From Paracoccaceae bacterium (GTDB taxonomy: Bacteria > Pseudomonadota > Alphaproteobacteria > Rhodobacterales > Rhodobacteraceae), in the NCBI GenBank assembly GCA_020622085.1, contig JAHRYM010000001.1:248001-312000 (forward strand): a stretch of 64,000 bases of DNA. The letters run 5' to 3'. The notes beneath the pieces were generated by a model. The model was not told the origin of the DNA and ran no database searches. It was given only the letters and a program-made list of their open reading frames with translations. Positions 6,792 to 17,203 of this stretch are shown here, one piece after another; the stretch's first letter is position 1; each line of letters begins with the position of its first letter. The position numbers and the translations under genes are program-made.

Positions 6792-9686
6792 ATGGTAGCC
6801 TTGGCCTCGCGTCCGATCCTAACGCGCCGGGGGCAAGCTTTGCGGAATTTTGTCTACAAGTCGAGTCTCGGCCGAAGGCTGCTTCTCGCCATCCTTGTGA
6901 TCGCCGGGTTTCCCGCGGCGACCGGAGTCTTGGGCTGGTTCGAATTGCAGGACGTGGCGCGGAATCAGTCGCGGGTCGTGACCGAAGCAATTCCCGCCAT
7001 TTCCGAAGTGCGGGGCGTGGCGGAAGAAACGAGCCGCGTCGTTGCCGTCGCCCCCGAACTTGCCGCCGTGAAGAGCGAGGCGCAGAGGGCCGAGCGGGCG
7101 GAATTTTTGATGCAACAAGTGGATGCGCTGCACGAACGCCTCGCCAGAACCCCGCACAGCCCCGCTCCGACCGAGGCGCTGGCCGCCGAGGCCGAGATGC
7201 GAAAGGCGATCAAGTCGCTGGACGAGCTCGTGCGGAAGCGGATTAGTGTCACGGCCGAACGCGATGTCGCATTGGCGCGCGGGCTCGAGGCTACGGCAGA
7301 GTTGACGGGAATCGCCGACACGCTTGTCGCCAATGCCGAAATGGGCACCTCGGCGGTGATTTCGACGCTTTATGACCTCGAGACGGATTCGCCAGGCGAC
7401 AGGCGGGCGCGGTTCGATGCGTTGGACCGGCTGATCGAAGTCGATCTATTCCAGCTTGGCCTGATGTTCGAATTGCGCGCCCATGCGTCAGAGATCGGGT
7501 TGCTTCTCAACCGGGTCGTGCCGGCGCGGGAGCAGCAGGATCTGGGCAAGCTGCGGTCCGATCTGGAAGAGCGGGTACGGATCGTCACGCGCCGCATCGT
7601 CGCCATCGACGATCCGCGTCGCGCCCAGCGGGCGCTGGAGCTGCTGAAGGCGATCAGCGCGGGCGGGGCGAACCCGCCTGATGTCAGCGGTCTGTTCGAA
7701 CTTACGGCGCAATCTCTCGGCCTTTCGGCGCGGATCGACGCGTCGGAACGGCAGGTCAGGATCGCCGCGCTGGCTCTCGAACGCAGTGCGGCCGACCTTG
7801 CCGACCGCATCGAGGCGCGGGCGGTCGCGGCGGGAAGTGCCGCGGAACAAGCGATCCGCGCCACGCAGCAATTGTATGCTGCCTCGACGATCTTTGCGCT
7901 GCTGATTTCGCTGGCGATCCTGTGGGTCTATGTGCGTGGCAATGTGATCCGCCGGCTGAATACGCTGTCCGAAACGATGACCCGCCTTGCCTCGGGCAAT
8001 CTTGGGGCGGCTGTCGTGCCGTCGGGGCGGGACGAGATCGCGGCGATGGAGGGAGCGGTGGAGGTGTTCCGCAAGCAGGCCATCGCAAACCGCGATTACG
8101 AGACCGAGCGCGAGCGTCACCTTGCCGAATTGCAGGCGCATCGCAACGACTTGCAGCGGCTCGTTGCGGAGCAGACCGAGCAGTTGCGGGGCGAGGTGCT
8201 GGCGCATGACGCCGCCCGTGACCGTGCCGAGGCCGCCGACAAGGCGAAGTCGGAATTCCTTGCGATGATGAGCCACGAGATCCGCACCGCCATGAACGGC
8301 GTGCTCGGCATGCTGCGAAGCCTTGGCCGTGGGAACCTGAACGCGCAGCAAAAGGCACAGCTTGACGCGGCGCTCGGGTCGGGCAAGGGGCTGATGGGGC
8401 TTTTGAACAGCATTCTCGATTATTCGAAGCTCGACAGCGGAGGCGCTGAGTCCGAGATCGTGCCGTTCCGGCTGGACGAGGCGATGCGCGACATCGCACT
8501 GCTGATGGCGCCGGTGGCCGAGGAAAAGGGGCTTCGTCTGCGTCTTGACCTGCCGGTGGTGCCGGAACTGACCCTTGCCGGGGATCTCGACAAGTTGCGG
8601 CAGGTTCTGTTCAACCTTGTCTCGAATGCGGTGAAGTTCACCGAACAGGGTAGCGTCACGCTGCGCGTCACTGTCCGGTCCGGCGCGCCGGTGCCGATCT
8701 ACGACTTTGCGGTCGAAGACACGGGTCGCGGGATCGCGTTTGAGGCGCTGGAGCGGATTTTCGCGCCGTTCCAGCAAGAGAATGTCCAGACCGCCCGCAT
8801 GCACGGCGGGACGGGGCTTGGCCTCACCATCTCGCGTCGCTTGGCCGAAGCGATGGGCGGCACGCTGACCGCGCAGTCGATAGCCGGCAAGGGCGCTACC
8901 TTTACCCTGAGTGTTCCTTTCGCATCATCGGATGCGGTGCTGGCCGAAGCGGATGTGCTACCTGTCAGTCCGATGCGGCGTCTGCGGGTCCTGATCGTCG
9001 AGGATCATCCTGTGAACCAGCAGGTCGCCGAAAATTTCCTCGACTCGCTCGGCCATGACTGGGTCACGGTGGCGAAGGGGGAAGAGGCGGTCGACCTATG
9101 TTCGCGTCAGGACTTCGACGCGGTGCTGATGGATGTCAGCCTTCCCGACATTTCCGGGATCGAAGCCACGCGGCGCATCCGGGCGCAAGAGCGACGGAGG
9201 GTTCCGGTCATCGGGGTATCGGCCCATGTCCAGCCCGAGGATGTGGCCGCGGGGCTGGCGGCAGGGATGGACGAGATGGTGTCGAAACCCATCACGCCCG
9301 AGCGGCTTGGCGGCTGTCTGAACCGTCTTTGTCCGCCGTCCGTCGGCGCTGTCGCTCAGACCACGCTCGCCGACCTTGGCCAAAGGCGCACGCGCGATCT
9401 TTTGGCGCTGATGCTCGACCGGCTGCCTGCCGAAACGCGAGCGGTGCTCGACGCTGCCCGTGACGGAAATCTGGACGTAATGGCCCGCCGCGCCCATCAG
9501 TTGAAGGGTGCGGCCGGAAACTTCCACCTGCCCGACCTCGTGGCTTGTCTGGAGGGCTTCGCGCAGGGAGCCAAGCCAAACGCGGCGGCGCTGTCCGTTC
9601 TGGCGCAGCTCTCAAACCAGGCCGAGGCCGCGCTCCGTTCGGCGCTGATCCAGCTGACCGAGGGCGTTAGGCAAGCGGCGCAGTGA
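6792..9686 (+). CDS. torS: TorS-like hybrid sensor histidine kinase
   Basis: This inner-membrane sensor kinase is the expected partner of TorT. Domain order in the ~964-residue protein is: TM1 (LLLAILVIAGFPAATGVLG); a long helical periplasmic domain; TM2 (TIFALLISLAILWVYV); HAMP; a HisKA dimerisation helix with the phospho-acceptor His in MMSHEIRTAMNGVLG; a HATPase domain (NLVSNAVKF, DTGRGI, GGTGLGLTIS); a receiver domain (VLIVEDHPVNQQ, phospho-Asp in LMDVSLPD, Lys in VSKP); and a C-terminal HPt domain (ARRAHQLKGAAGNF). That is the full four-step phosphorelay layout of TorS. The start is uncertain: ATG 6792 is annotated, and TTG 6840 just before TM1 is a good alternative. The 3' end overlaps torR by 20 bp, tail to tail. 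Confidence 0.9.
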   Translation: MVALASRPILTRRGQALRNFVYKSSLGRRLLLAILVIAGFPAATGVLGWFELQDVARNQSRVVTEAIPAISEVRGVAEETSRVVAVAPELAAVKSEAQRAERAEFLMQQVDALHERLARTPHSPAPTEALAAEAEMRKAIKSLDELVRKRISVTAERDVALARGLEATAELTGIADTLVANAEMGTSAVISTLYDLETDSPGDRRARFDALDRLIEVDLFQLGLMFELRAHASEIGLLLNRVVPAREQQDLGKLRSDLEERVRIVTRRIVAIDDPRRAQRALELLKAISAGGANPPDVSGLFELTAQSLGLSARIDASERQVRIAALALERSAADLADRIEARAVAAGSAAEQAIRATQQLYAASTIFALLISLAILWVYVRGNVIRRLNTLSETMTRLASGNLGAAVVPSGRDEIAAMEGAVEVFRKQAIANRDYETERERHLAELQAHRNDLQRLVAEQTEQLRGEVLAHDAARDRAEAADKAKSEFLAMMSHEIRTAMNGVLGMLRSLGRGNLNAQQKAQLDAALGSGKGLMGLLNSILDYSKLDSGGAESEIVPFRLDEAMRDIALLMAPVAEEKGLRLRLDLPVVPELTLAGDLDKLRQVLFNLVSNAVKFTEQGSVTLRVTVRSGAPVPIYDFAVEDTGRGIAFEALERIFAPFQQENVQTARMHGGTGLGLTISRRLAEAMGGTLTAQSIAGKGATFTLSVPFASSDAVLAEADVLPVSPMRRLRVLIVEDHPVNQQVAENFLDSLGHDWVTVAKGEEAVDLCSRQDFDAVLMDVSLPDISGIEATRRIRAQERRRVPVIGVSAHVQPEDVAAGLAAGMDEMVSKPITPERLGGCLNRLCPPSVGAVAQTTLADLGQRRTRDLLALMLDRLPAETRAVLDAARDGNLDVMARRAHQLKGAAGNFHLPDLVACLEGFAQGAKPNAAALSVLAQLSNQAEAALRSALIQLTEGVRQAAQ

Positions 9687-10371
9687 AGACGTAGCCTTCG
9701 CCATGTGAGGTGCCGAAAATGCGTGGCACCTTCGGGTCATCGCCCAGTTTCGCTCGCAGGCGTTTCACCATCACATCGACAGTGCGGGTGTTGGTCCCGT
9801 TCTGGCGGTGCGTGATCGTGGCAAGCAAGCGGTCGCGGTCCATTACGATACCGGGGTTGAGGACGAAGGCGCGCAGCAGTTCATATTCCGCGCGAGTCAA
9901 CTGGATGGTCTTGCCGTCGGCATCCGTCAGATGGCGGGTGCTCGAGTCGAAGGAGAAACCCGCGAAATGCACCACGCGCCGCGTCAATTGCCGCATCGCT
10001 GCCGTGCGCCGCAGCAGGTTCTTTACCCGCGCCAGTAATTCGCGGCGATTGAAGGGTTTGCAGACATAGTCATCCGCGCCCAGTTCCAGACCGACGATCC
10101 TGTCCACATCGTCGGTCCGGCCCGACAGGAGGATGATCCCGAACTCGGACCTTGCGCGTTGTTCGCGCGTGATTTCCAGCCCGTCCTTGCCCGTCAGGTT
10201 GATGTCGACGATCAGCAGGTCGGCGTTTTCGGTGGAGAGGACACGCTCCGCAGCCTCGCCGCTGGCGCAGTCGGTGACGCGGTAGCCGAAGGATTCCAGA
10301 TAGCCGGCAAGCGCGGTGCGCGTCACCGGCTCGTCCTCGATCACCACGATATGGGCCGGCCTGACATTCAT
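9667..10371 (-). CDS. torR: TorR-like OmpR-family response regulator
   Basis: This DNA-binding regulator is predicted to receive phosphate from the TorS HPt domain. The receiver domain (residues ~5–115) has the acidic pair IEDE, phospho-Asp in LLIVDINLTGKDG, Ser in LLSGRTDD and Lys in YVCKPFNRRE. A winged-helix domain follows (LTRAEYELLRAFVLNPG, TRTVDVMVKRLRAKLG, GEGYVF). At 234 residues it is a standard OmpR/PhoB length. The start at 10371 (MNVRPAHIVVIEDE) fits the family better than the ATG eight codons upstream. It is transcribed away from tmoX, so the 184-bp gap between them can hold promoters for both. Confidence 0.9.
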   Translation of the reverse strand: MNVRPAHIVVIEDEPVTRTALAGYLESFGYRVTDCASGEAAERVLSTENADLLIVDINLTGKDGLEITREQRARSEFGIILLSGRTDDVDRIVGLELGADDYVCKPFNRRELLARVKNLLRRTAAMRQLTRRVVHFAGFSFDSSTRHLTDADGKTIQLTRAEYELLRAFVLNPGIVMDRDRLLATITHRQNGTNTRTVDVMVKRLRAKLGDDPKVPRIFGTSHGEGYVFTAPLA

Positions 10372-10390
10372 GGAGTCCGCTCGCCGATAA

Positions 10391-11500
<1,110 letters not shown>

Positions 11501-11557
11501 TCCTGTCTCTTTGAACCCCAAGGCCGCGAAGAAGACGCGCAGCCTTGCCCTGACTCG

Positions 11558-11585
11558 CCACCCGGCTTTGCGTCGGGTGGTCTTT
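11558..11585 (+). terminator. Attenuating hairpin between tmoX and tmoW
   Basis: A 7-bp stem, CCACCCG / CGGGTGG, with a 9-nt loop is followed by TCTTTT. It sits in the 103-bp gap between tmoX and tmoW. Such weak terminators after binding-protein genes typically leave the binding protein in excess over the membrane parts. Confidence 0.6.
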
Positions 11586-11603
11586 TCCACCGGAGTCCTG
11601 CCC

Positions 11604-12626
11604 GTGTCCGATCAAGACAGCGTCATCTCGTGCCATAACCTCTGGAAGGTGTTCGGCCCGGGCCGAATGCCCGAACTCACCCCGACCACCACGACCGAGG
11701 ATTTGCGCGCCAGCGGTCATATCGCCGCGGTCCGCAATGTCTCGCTCAGCATCAAGCGGGGCGAGATGCTGGTGGTGATGGGCCTGTCCGGTTCCGGCAA
11801 GTCGACATTGGTCCGGTGTTTCGCCCGGCTGCTAGACGCGACGAGCGGTGCCGTCATGGTCGAAGGACGTGATATCGGCGCGATGACCGAGCCGGAACTG
11901 ATCGACCTGCGCCGCCGCAAGATGGGCATGGTGTTCCAGAGCTTCGGCCTTTTGCCGCATCGCACGGCGCTGGAGAACGTGGCCTTTCCGCTGGAGATGC
12001 GCGGACAGGACCGAAGCTCGCGCATTGCGCGAGCGACGGAGATGCTCTCGCTCGTCGGGTTGAATGGTCGCGAGGGGTATTTCCCGCGCGAACTTTCGGG
12101 CGGGCAGCAGCAGCGTGTCGGCATCGCGCGCTCGTTGGCAGTCGAACCGGATATCTGGTTCCTTGACGAGCCCTTCTCCGCGCTTGACCCGCTGATCCGC
12201 CGCGAGATGCAGGACGAATTCCTGCGCCTGAAAGCGATGGTTGCAAAAACCATCGTCTTCATCACCCATGACTTCGACGAGGCGATCCGCCTTGCCGACC
12301 GCATTGCCATCATGAAGGACGGCGCGGTCGAGCAATGCGACACGCCCGAACGCATCGTGATGGCCCCCGCGACGGGGTATGTCGCCAAATTCACCTCGGC
12401 CATCGACCGCGCGCGTGTGGTCCGTGCGGGTGCCCTTGCCCGTCCGTCGCGTGGGCAGTCGGTCGACGGTGCGGCGCTGCCCGCGCAGGCCACCTTGCAC
12501 GAGATCGCGCGTCAGGTCGTCAGCGACCCGCGACCGCATCTGCCGGTGACGGCGGCGGATGGCGGGTTTTTGGGGCTGATGGATCGGGCCGAGGCGCTTG
12601 ATATCATTCTTGGGCCTGCGGCATGA
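11604..12626 (+). CDS. tmoW: TMAO ABC transporter, ATP-binding protein TmoW
   Basis: This ATPase powers TMAO uptake. The ~340-residue protein belongs to the ProV/OpuAA type. It has an N-terminal stretch (SCHNLWKVFG), Walker A (GLSGSGKST), Q-loop (GMVFQSFGLLPH), signature (ELSGGQQQRVGIARSLA), Walker B (IWFLDEPFSALDP) and the switch His (VFITHDFDEA). A short C-terminal region follows in place of a full pair of CBS domains. The GTG at 11604 is chosen because the open frame upstream crosses the tmoX end and the hairpin; it places the protein start just before the family's normal N-terminus. The stop overlaps the tmoV start in an ATGA, so the two are translationally coupled. Confidence 0.88.
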   Translation: MSDQDSVISCHNLWKVFGPGRMPELTPTTTTEDLRASGHIAAVRNVSLSIKRGEMLVVMGLSGSGKSTLVRCFARLLDATSGAVMVEGRDIGAMTEPELIDLRRRKMGMVFQSFGLLPHRTALENVAFPLEMRGQDRSSRIARATEMLSLVGLNGREGYFPRELSGGQQQRVGIARSLAVEPDIWFLDEPFSALDPLIRREMQDEFLRLKAMVAKTIVFITHDFDEAIRLADRIAIMKDGAVEQCDTPERIVMAPATGYVAKFTSAIDRARVVRAGALARPSRGQSVDGAALPAQATLHEIARQVVSDPRPHLPVTAADGGFLGLMDRAEALDIILGPAA

Positions 12627-14587
12627 CCGTGGTCAGCCTGCACCCCGCTCCCGCAGCCTTTGACCAGCGCCGCACGGCGCAGGCGCTGCTTTTGCTCGCC
12701 GCCCTGCTGACGGTGGGGCGGAACGTCCTGCCCGAACAGTTGGTGCGTCTGCCCGAGGCGATGGTCATTCCGTTTGCGCATTGGATCAATGCGGTCTTCG
12801 CCTTTCTACGCGACGATCTTGGCCTCATGACGCTGACCCGTACCTTTTCGGATGTGGTGGAGTTCTGCCTCGATGTGACCGCGAACCTGCTTTACGGCAA
12901 GGCCCGTTGGCCCCGAGTCGGCCCGATCCCGTGGGTGGTGATCGCCGCCACCGCTGCCACCGTGGGCCATGCCCTTGGGGGGCGCAGGCTGTCGGTGCTT
13001 GCGGGGGGCACCTTCGTCTGGATCGCCTTGATGGGCCAGTGGCAATGGGCGATGGAGACGCTATCCGTGATCGTGGTGGCGGCGCCGTTTTCGGTGCTGC
13101 TGGGGCTTGCGCTTGGCACGCTGGCGTGGCGTTTCCGCGCGGCAGAGCAGATCCTCAACCCGCTTCTGAACATCGCACAATCCCTGCCGCATTTCGCCTA
13201 TATGATCCCCGTTGTGGTGTTCATTGGCGTGGGGCCCAAGGCGGGGGCCATCGTCACGATCATCTTTTCGGTTCCGCCCATGATCCGCCTCACGCTGCTG
13301 GGCCTGCGTTCGGTCCCGCCCGAGATCATCGAAAGCGGCAAGATGTCGGGCGCGACCCGCTGGCAGCTGATGACCCGTGTCCGCCTTCCTGCGGCACGCA
13401 CCGAACTGCTTATCGGTGTCAATCAGGTCATCATGCAAAGCCTTGCGATGGTGGTCCTCGCGTCGTTCATCGGCATGCCCGGGCTGGGGCAGAAGCTCTT
13501 GCAGCTCTTGCAGGCGCTGAAGATCGGACTTTCGTTCGAGATCGGCCTGACCATCGTCCTCCTCGCCATCCTCCTCGACCGTATGTCCAAGGCATGGGCG
13601 CACCGCCAACCGGTGCACCATGCGACCGATGCGTCATGGCTCAAGCGTCATCCGCATCTGGCGGCGTGGATCGTCCTGACCGTTTTCGGCTTCGTGCTTT
13701 CGGCCCTTCATCCCTACTTTACAGAAGTCGAACGCAAGCAGGCGCTCAGCCTTGCCGGACCGATTGACGCGGGCGTCGATGCACTCCTGACCGTGATCGC
13801 GCCCGTTGCAGAATGGTTGCGCTGGTTCCTGATCACTTGGGTGCTGATCCCGCTGCGCGATGCCTTCCTCTGGCTGCCGACAAGCGCGGTGCTAGTCTTC
13901 GTCGCGGCCATCGGCTGGCGCGTTGGGGGACGGCGCTCGGCGCTGGTCTGCCTGTCTTTCGCAATGCCCATCGCGCTCTCCGGCTGGTGGGACCGCGCCA
14001 TGATCACGGTCTACATGGTCACCGTCTCGGTCGTGCTCGCCATCCTGATCGGAGTGCCGCTTGGTCTGATCGCGGCGGCGAAACCCAAACGCGCGGAGAG
14101 GATGCTGCTGCTCTGCGACACCATGCAGACCTTTCCGAGTTTCATCTACCTGATCCCCGTGATCATGCTGTTCGGCGTGAATGATGTCGCGGTGATCGCG
14201 GCGGTGGTGGTCTTCGCCACCGTGCCGATCCTGCGCTACACGATCGAGGGGCTGCGCGGCGTTCCGCCCGAACTCGTCGAAGCGGCCGAGATGTCTGGGG
14301 CGAGCCGTGGCCAGATGTTGCGGCATGTGAAGCTGCCCCTCGCCGTCCCGACGCTCCTGGTGGGCGCGAACCAGTCGATCATGTTCTCCTTGTTCATGGT
14401 CATCATCGCGGCTTTCATCGGCACGCAGGATCTGGGTCAGGAAATGCAGCGCGCGCTGTCCGCCGCCGATGTGGGCAAGGGTCTGGTGCTCGGCTTCGCG
14501 GTGGCCTTCATCGGTTTGCTGGCGGACCACATCCTGCTGACATGGTCACGCGACCGCGTGGCCCTCCTCTCGAGCCGTTCATCATAA
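12623..14587 (+). CDS. tmoV: TMAO ABC transporter, double permease TmoV
   Basis: This inner-membrane permease forms the TMAO channel. At 654 residues it is a tandem fusion of two ProW-like permease halves. Each half has several membrane segments and an EAA-type loop that contacts the ATPase: EIIESGKMSGATRWQLM in the first half and ELVEAAEMSGASRGQML in the second. The halves are clearly duplicated (NQVIMQSLAMVV against NQSIMFSLFMVI), so one polypeptide can replace the usual homodimer. It overlaps tmoW by 4 bp and is followed by tdm after 10 bp, which indicates one transcript. Confidence 0.88.
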   Translation: MTVVSLHPAPAAFDQRRTAQALLLLAALLTVGRNVLPEQLVRLPEAMVIPFAHWINAVFAFLRDDLGLMTLTRTFSDVVEFCLDVTANLLYGKARWPRVGPIPWVVIAATAATVGHALGGRRLSVLAGGTFVWIALMGQWQWAMETLSVIVVAAPFSVLLGLALGTLAWRFRAAEQILNPLLNIAQSLPHFAYMIPVVVFIGVGPKAGAIVTIIFSVPPMIRLTLLGLRSVPPEIIESGKMSGATRWQLMTRVRLPAARTELLIGVNQVIMQSLAMVVLASFIGMPGLGQKLLQLLQALKIGLSFEIGLTIVLLAILLDRMSKAWAHRQPVHHATDASWLKRHPHLAAWIVLTVFGFVLSALHPYFTEVERKQALSLAGPIDAGVDALLTVIAPVAEWLRWFLITWVLIPLRDAFLWLPTSAVLVFVAAIGWRVGGRRSALVCLSFAMPIALSGWWDRAMITVYMVTVSVVLAILIGVPLGLIAAAKPKRAERMLLLCDTMQTFPSFIYLIPVIMLFGVNDVAVIAAVVVFATVPILRYTIEGLRGVPPELVEAAEMSGASRGQMLRHVKLPLAVPTLLVGANQSIMFSLFMVIIAAFIGTQDLGQEMQRALSAADVGKGLVLGFAVAFIGLLADHILLTWSRDRVALLSSRSS

Positions 14588-14597
14588 GGGCCGTGCC

Positions 14598-16961
14598 ATG
14601 CTTGACTACCCCGTCGTGACCCCCGGCGCGCCGCGTCCGAGCCGTATCGTGACCCCTGCCGGCATGCTCCCCCATTTGGGGCAGGAGCGGTATGAGGTTG
14701 CAGGTGCCGGCGCGATCCTTGTGCCCGTGTCGGCGGGCGACGTGGTGACCGTGGTGAATGCCGAAGGCGGGCAGGTCGCGGAGCTTGTCGCCGCCGACAA
14801 GGGCGGGCGGATCGATGCGGGGATTCTGGCGGCTGCCGCGAATGGCGATGCACGGGGGCTCAAGGCGCTTCTGGCGGGCGGGCAGGGCGCGGGCCTTGGC
14901 GGGCTGCGGCTGGGGCTCGAGCGGCGGCGGATCGACCTTGCCACGTCGGGGGCGGTGGTGCTGTTCGGGACCGAAACGCCCGCGGGGTGCGAGGAAAGCT
15001 TTACCGTCACGCGCGACGGGGTGCTGGTCGTCGCGGCACCGGGGCAGATGGACCCCGACGGGCAGGATACGGCGACACCCCTGACGCTCAGGATCAGGCG
15101 GGCCACGGTCAAACTGGTCGGCAGCTTCGACCTGCCCGACCCCTTGGCCGAACCCGTGCTCGACCTGCGCGTCAAATCCGCGACCGCGCAGGCCTATTTC
15201 GTCAAGGCGGGCGATTACATCCAAGTCATCGATGTCGATGGCCGCCAATGCACCGATTTCCAGTGCTTCGCCGCCCGCAAGCTCGACAAGGGGATCGAAC
15301 ACGCGCTTGACGTCACCACCTCGCGCACGCTGATGGGGCATGCCTATTCCATGCCCGGTCTCCACTCCAAATACTACGATCAGGACATGCTGCCGCTGGT
15401 CGAGGTGGTGCAAGATACCGTGGGTCGCCATGACGCCTTTGCCATGGCCTGTGCCGCCAAATATTACGACGACATCGGCTATCCCGGCCATGCCAACTGC
15501 TCCGACAACTTCAACGGCGCGCTGACCCCGCATGGCGTCACGGCACGGCCGGGCTGGATGGCGGTCAACCTGTTCTTCAACACCGGCATCGACGCGCATG
15601 GCGTGATGTATTCCGACGAGCCGTGGTCGCGGCCCGGCGACTATGTGCTGTTCCGCGCGCTCACCGACCTCATCTGCGTGAACTCGGCCTGTCCCGACGA
15701 CACTTCGCCCTCGAATGGCTGGTATCTGTCGGACATCCATGTCCGCACCTATTCCGGTGCCGAAAGCTTCAGCCGCGCCATTGCCTATCGCCCCACGCCC
15801 AATTCGGAGCCCAAGATGACCAAGGACACCGCCTTTGCCGCAAAGACGGGGGCGCTGACGCGCAACGTGGTGGAATACAAGGGCTATTGGCTGCCGCAGG
15901 TCTATTCGTCCAATGGCGCGATCGAGGAGTATTGGGCCTGCCGCGAGAAGGCGGTGGTGCTCGACCTCTCACCGTTGCGCAAGTTCGAGGTGACGGGGCC
16001 GGATGCCGAGGCGCTGATGCAATGGACCCTGACGCGCGATGTGAAGAAGCTGTCGGTGGGGCAGGTGGTCTATTCCGCCATGTGCTACGAACACGGCGGG
16101 ATGATCGACGATGGCACGCTCTTCCGGCTGGGCCGCGACAATTTCCGCTGGATCGGCGGGGATGATTACGGCGGCATCTGGCTGCGCGAACAGGCGGAAA
16201 AGCTGGGGCTGAAGGTGATGGTGCGGTCCTCGACCGACCAGCTCCATAATCTCGCCGTGCAAGGGCCGAACAGCCGCGAGATTCTGCGCCACATGATCTG
16301 GACCGCGCCGCATCAGCCAAGCATCGAGGAACTGGGCTGGTTCCGCTTCACCGTGGCGCGCATCGGCGGACCGGAAGGCGCGCCGGTCGTCGTGTCGCGC
16401 ACGGGCTATACCGGCGAACTCGGCTACGAGATCTTCTGCCACCCCAAGGACGGCAACGCCGTTTACGATGCGGTCTGGGAACATGGCCGCGACCTCGGCC
16501 TGCGCCCGATGGGCCTCGCAGCACTTGACATGGTGCGGATCGAGGCGGGGCTGATCTTTGCGGGTTACGACTTCAGCGACCAGACCGACCCCTTCGAAGC
16601 GGGCATCGGCTTCACCGTGCCGCTGAAATCGAAGACCGACGATTTCATCGGCCGTGACGCCCTGATCCGCCGCAAGGAGCACCCGCGCTGGAAGTTCGTC
16701 GGCCTCGACATCGACGCCAACGTCGACGTGGGCCACGGCGACTGCATCCATGTGGGCCGCGCGCAGGTGGGCGAAGTCACCTCCTCGATGCGCTCTCCGC
16801 TTCTGGGCAAGAACATAGCGCTGGCTCGGGTCGACGTGGCCCATGCCGATGTGGGAACGGCGGTCGAAGTCGGCAAACTTGACGGTCACCAGAAGCGGCT
16901 TCCGGCGACCATCGTCGGCCTGTCGCATTACGACCCGAAAAAGACGCGGCCGCAGGCGTAA
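14598..16961 (+). CDS. tdm: Trimethylamine N-oxide demethylase Tdm
   Basis: Tdm splits TMAO to dimethylamine and formaldehyde in the cytoplasm. The 787-residue protein has the diagnostic two-part layout. Residues ~20–390 are a DUF1989-type domain with the metal-site cysteines in ANCSDNFN (Cys ~301) and CVNSACPDDTSPSNGW (Cys ~360 and ~365). Residues ~410–780 are a GcvT-like tetrahydrofolate domain (VLDLSPLRKFEVTGPDAE, RTGYTGELGYEIF, GLAALDMVRIEAG), thought to capture the formaldehyde. It lies 10 bp after tmoV and ends the cluster. No tmm, dimethylamine monooxygenase or C1-oxidation genes are in the window, so later steps must be encoded elsewhere. Confidence 0.92.
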   Translation: MLDYPVVTPGAPRPSRIVTPAGMLPHLGQERYEVAGAGAILVPVSAGDVVTVVNAEGGQVAELVAADKGGRIDAGILAAAANGDARGLKALLAGGQGAGLGGLRLGLERRRIDLATSGAVVLFGTETPAGCEESFTVTRDGVLVVAAPGQMDPDGQDTATPLTLRIRRATVKLVGSFDLPDPLAEPVLDLRVKSATAQAYFVKAGDYIQVIDVDGRQCTDFQCFAARKLDKGIEHALDVTTSRTLMGHAYSMPGLHSKYYDQDMLPLVEVVQDTVGRHDAFAMACAAKYYDDIGYPGHANCSDNFNGALTPHGVTARPGWMAVNLFFNTGIDAHGVMYSDEPWSRPGDYVLFRALTDLICVNSACPDDTSPSNGWYLSDIHVRTYSGAESFSRAIAYRPTPNSEPKMTKDTAFAAKTGALTRNVVEYKGYWLPQVYSSNGAIEEYWACREKAVVLDLSPLRKFEVTGPDAEALMQWTLTRDVKKLSVGQVVYSAMCYEHGGMIDDGTLFRLGRDNFRWIGGDDYGGIWLREQAEKLGLKVMVRSSTDQLHNLAVQGPNSREILRHMIWTAPHQPSIEELGWFRFTVARIGGPEGAPVVVSRTGYTGELGYEIFCHPKDGNAVYDAVWEHGRDLGLRPMGLAALDMVRIEAGLIFAGYDFSDQTDPFEAGIGFTVPLKSKTDDFIGRDALIRRKEHPRWKFVGLDIDANVDVGHGDCIHVGRAQVGEVTSSMRSPLLGKNIALARVDVAHADVGTAVEVGKLDGHQKRLPATIVGLSHYDPKKTRPQA

Positions 16962-17203
16962 GATGGCCCTATCCTTGATCGCCACGCAGGGCATCGCTGA
17001 CTCTTTTCACTAAGCCAGCGACGGTCTGCTTTCCGCCCATCGCGTCAAGCGTTCAAAGGAGGCGGCCGCTGCCTCCCATGCCCTTCACCTTTAGGTTGGC
17101 CCGACGGGCAGGAACACGACACGATGCCGGATTCGCTATCGTCTTGAGATACAGATCATTCGAGGCGGTCCATTGGACTGAACATCGAGCTGCCAAGCAT
17201 TAA
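16962..17203. other. Gap between tdm and IS5-like element
   Basis: I see no gene here. No strong hairpin with a T-run follows tdm. A run of GGAGGCGGCCGCTGCCTCC near 17057–17075 can fold as a hairpin (GGAGGC/GCCTCC) and may act as a factor-dependent end. The remainder looks like unassigned flank of the IS5-like insertion. Confidence 0.4.
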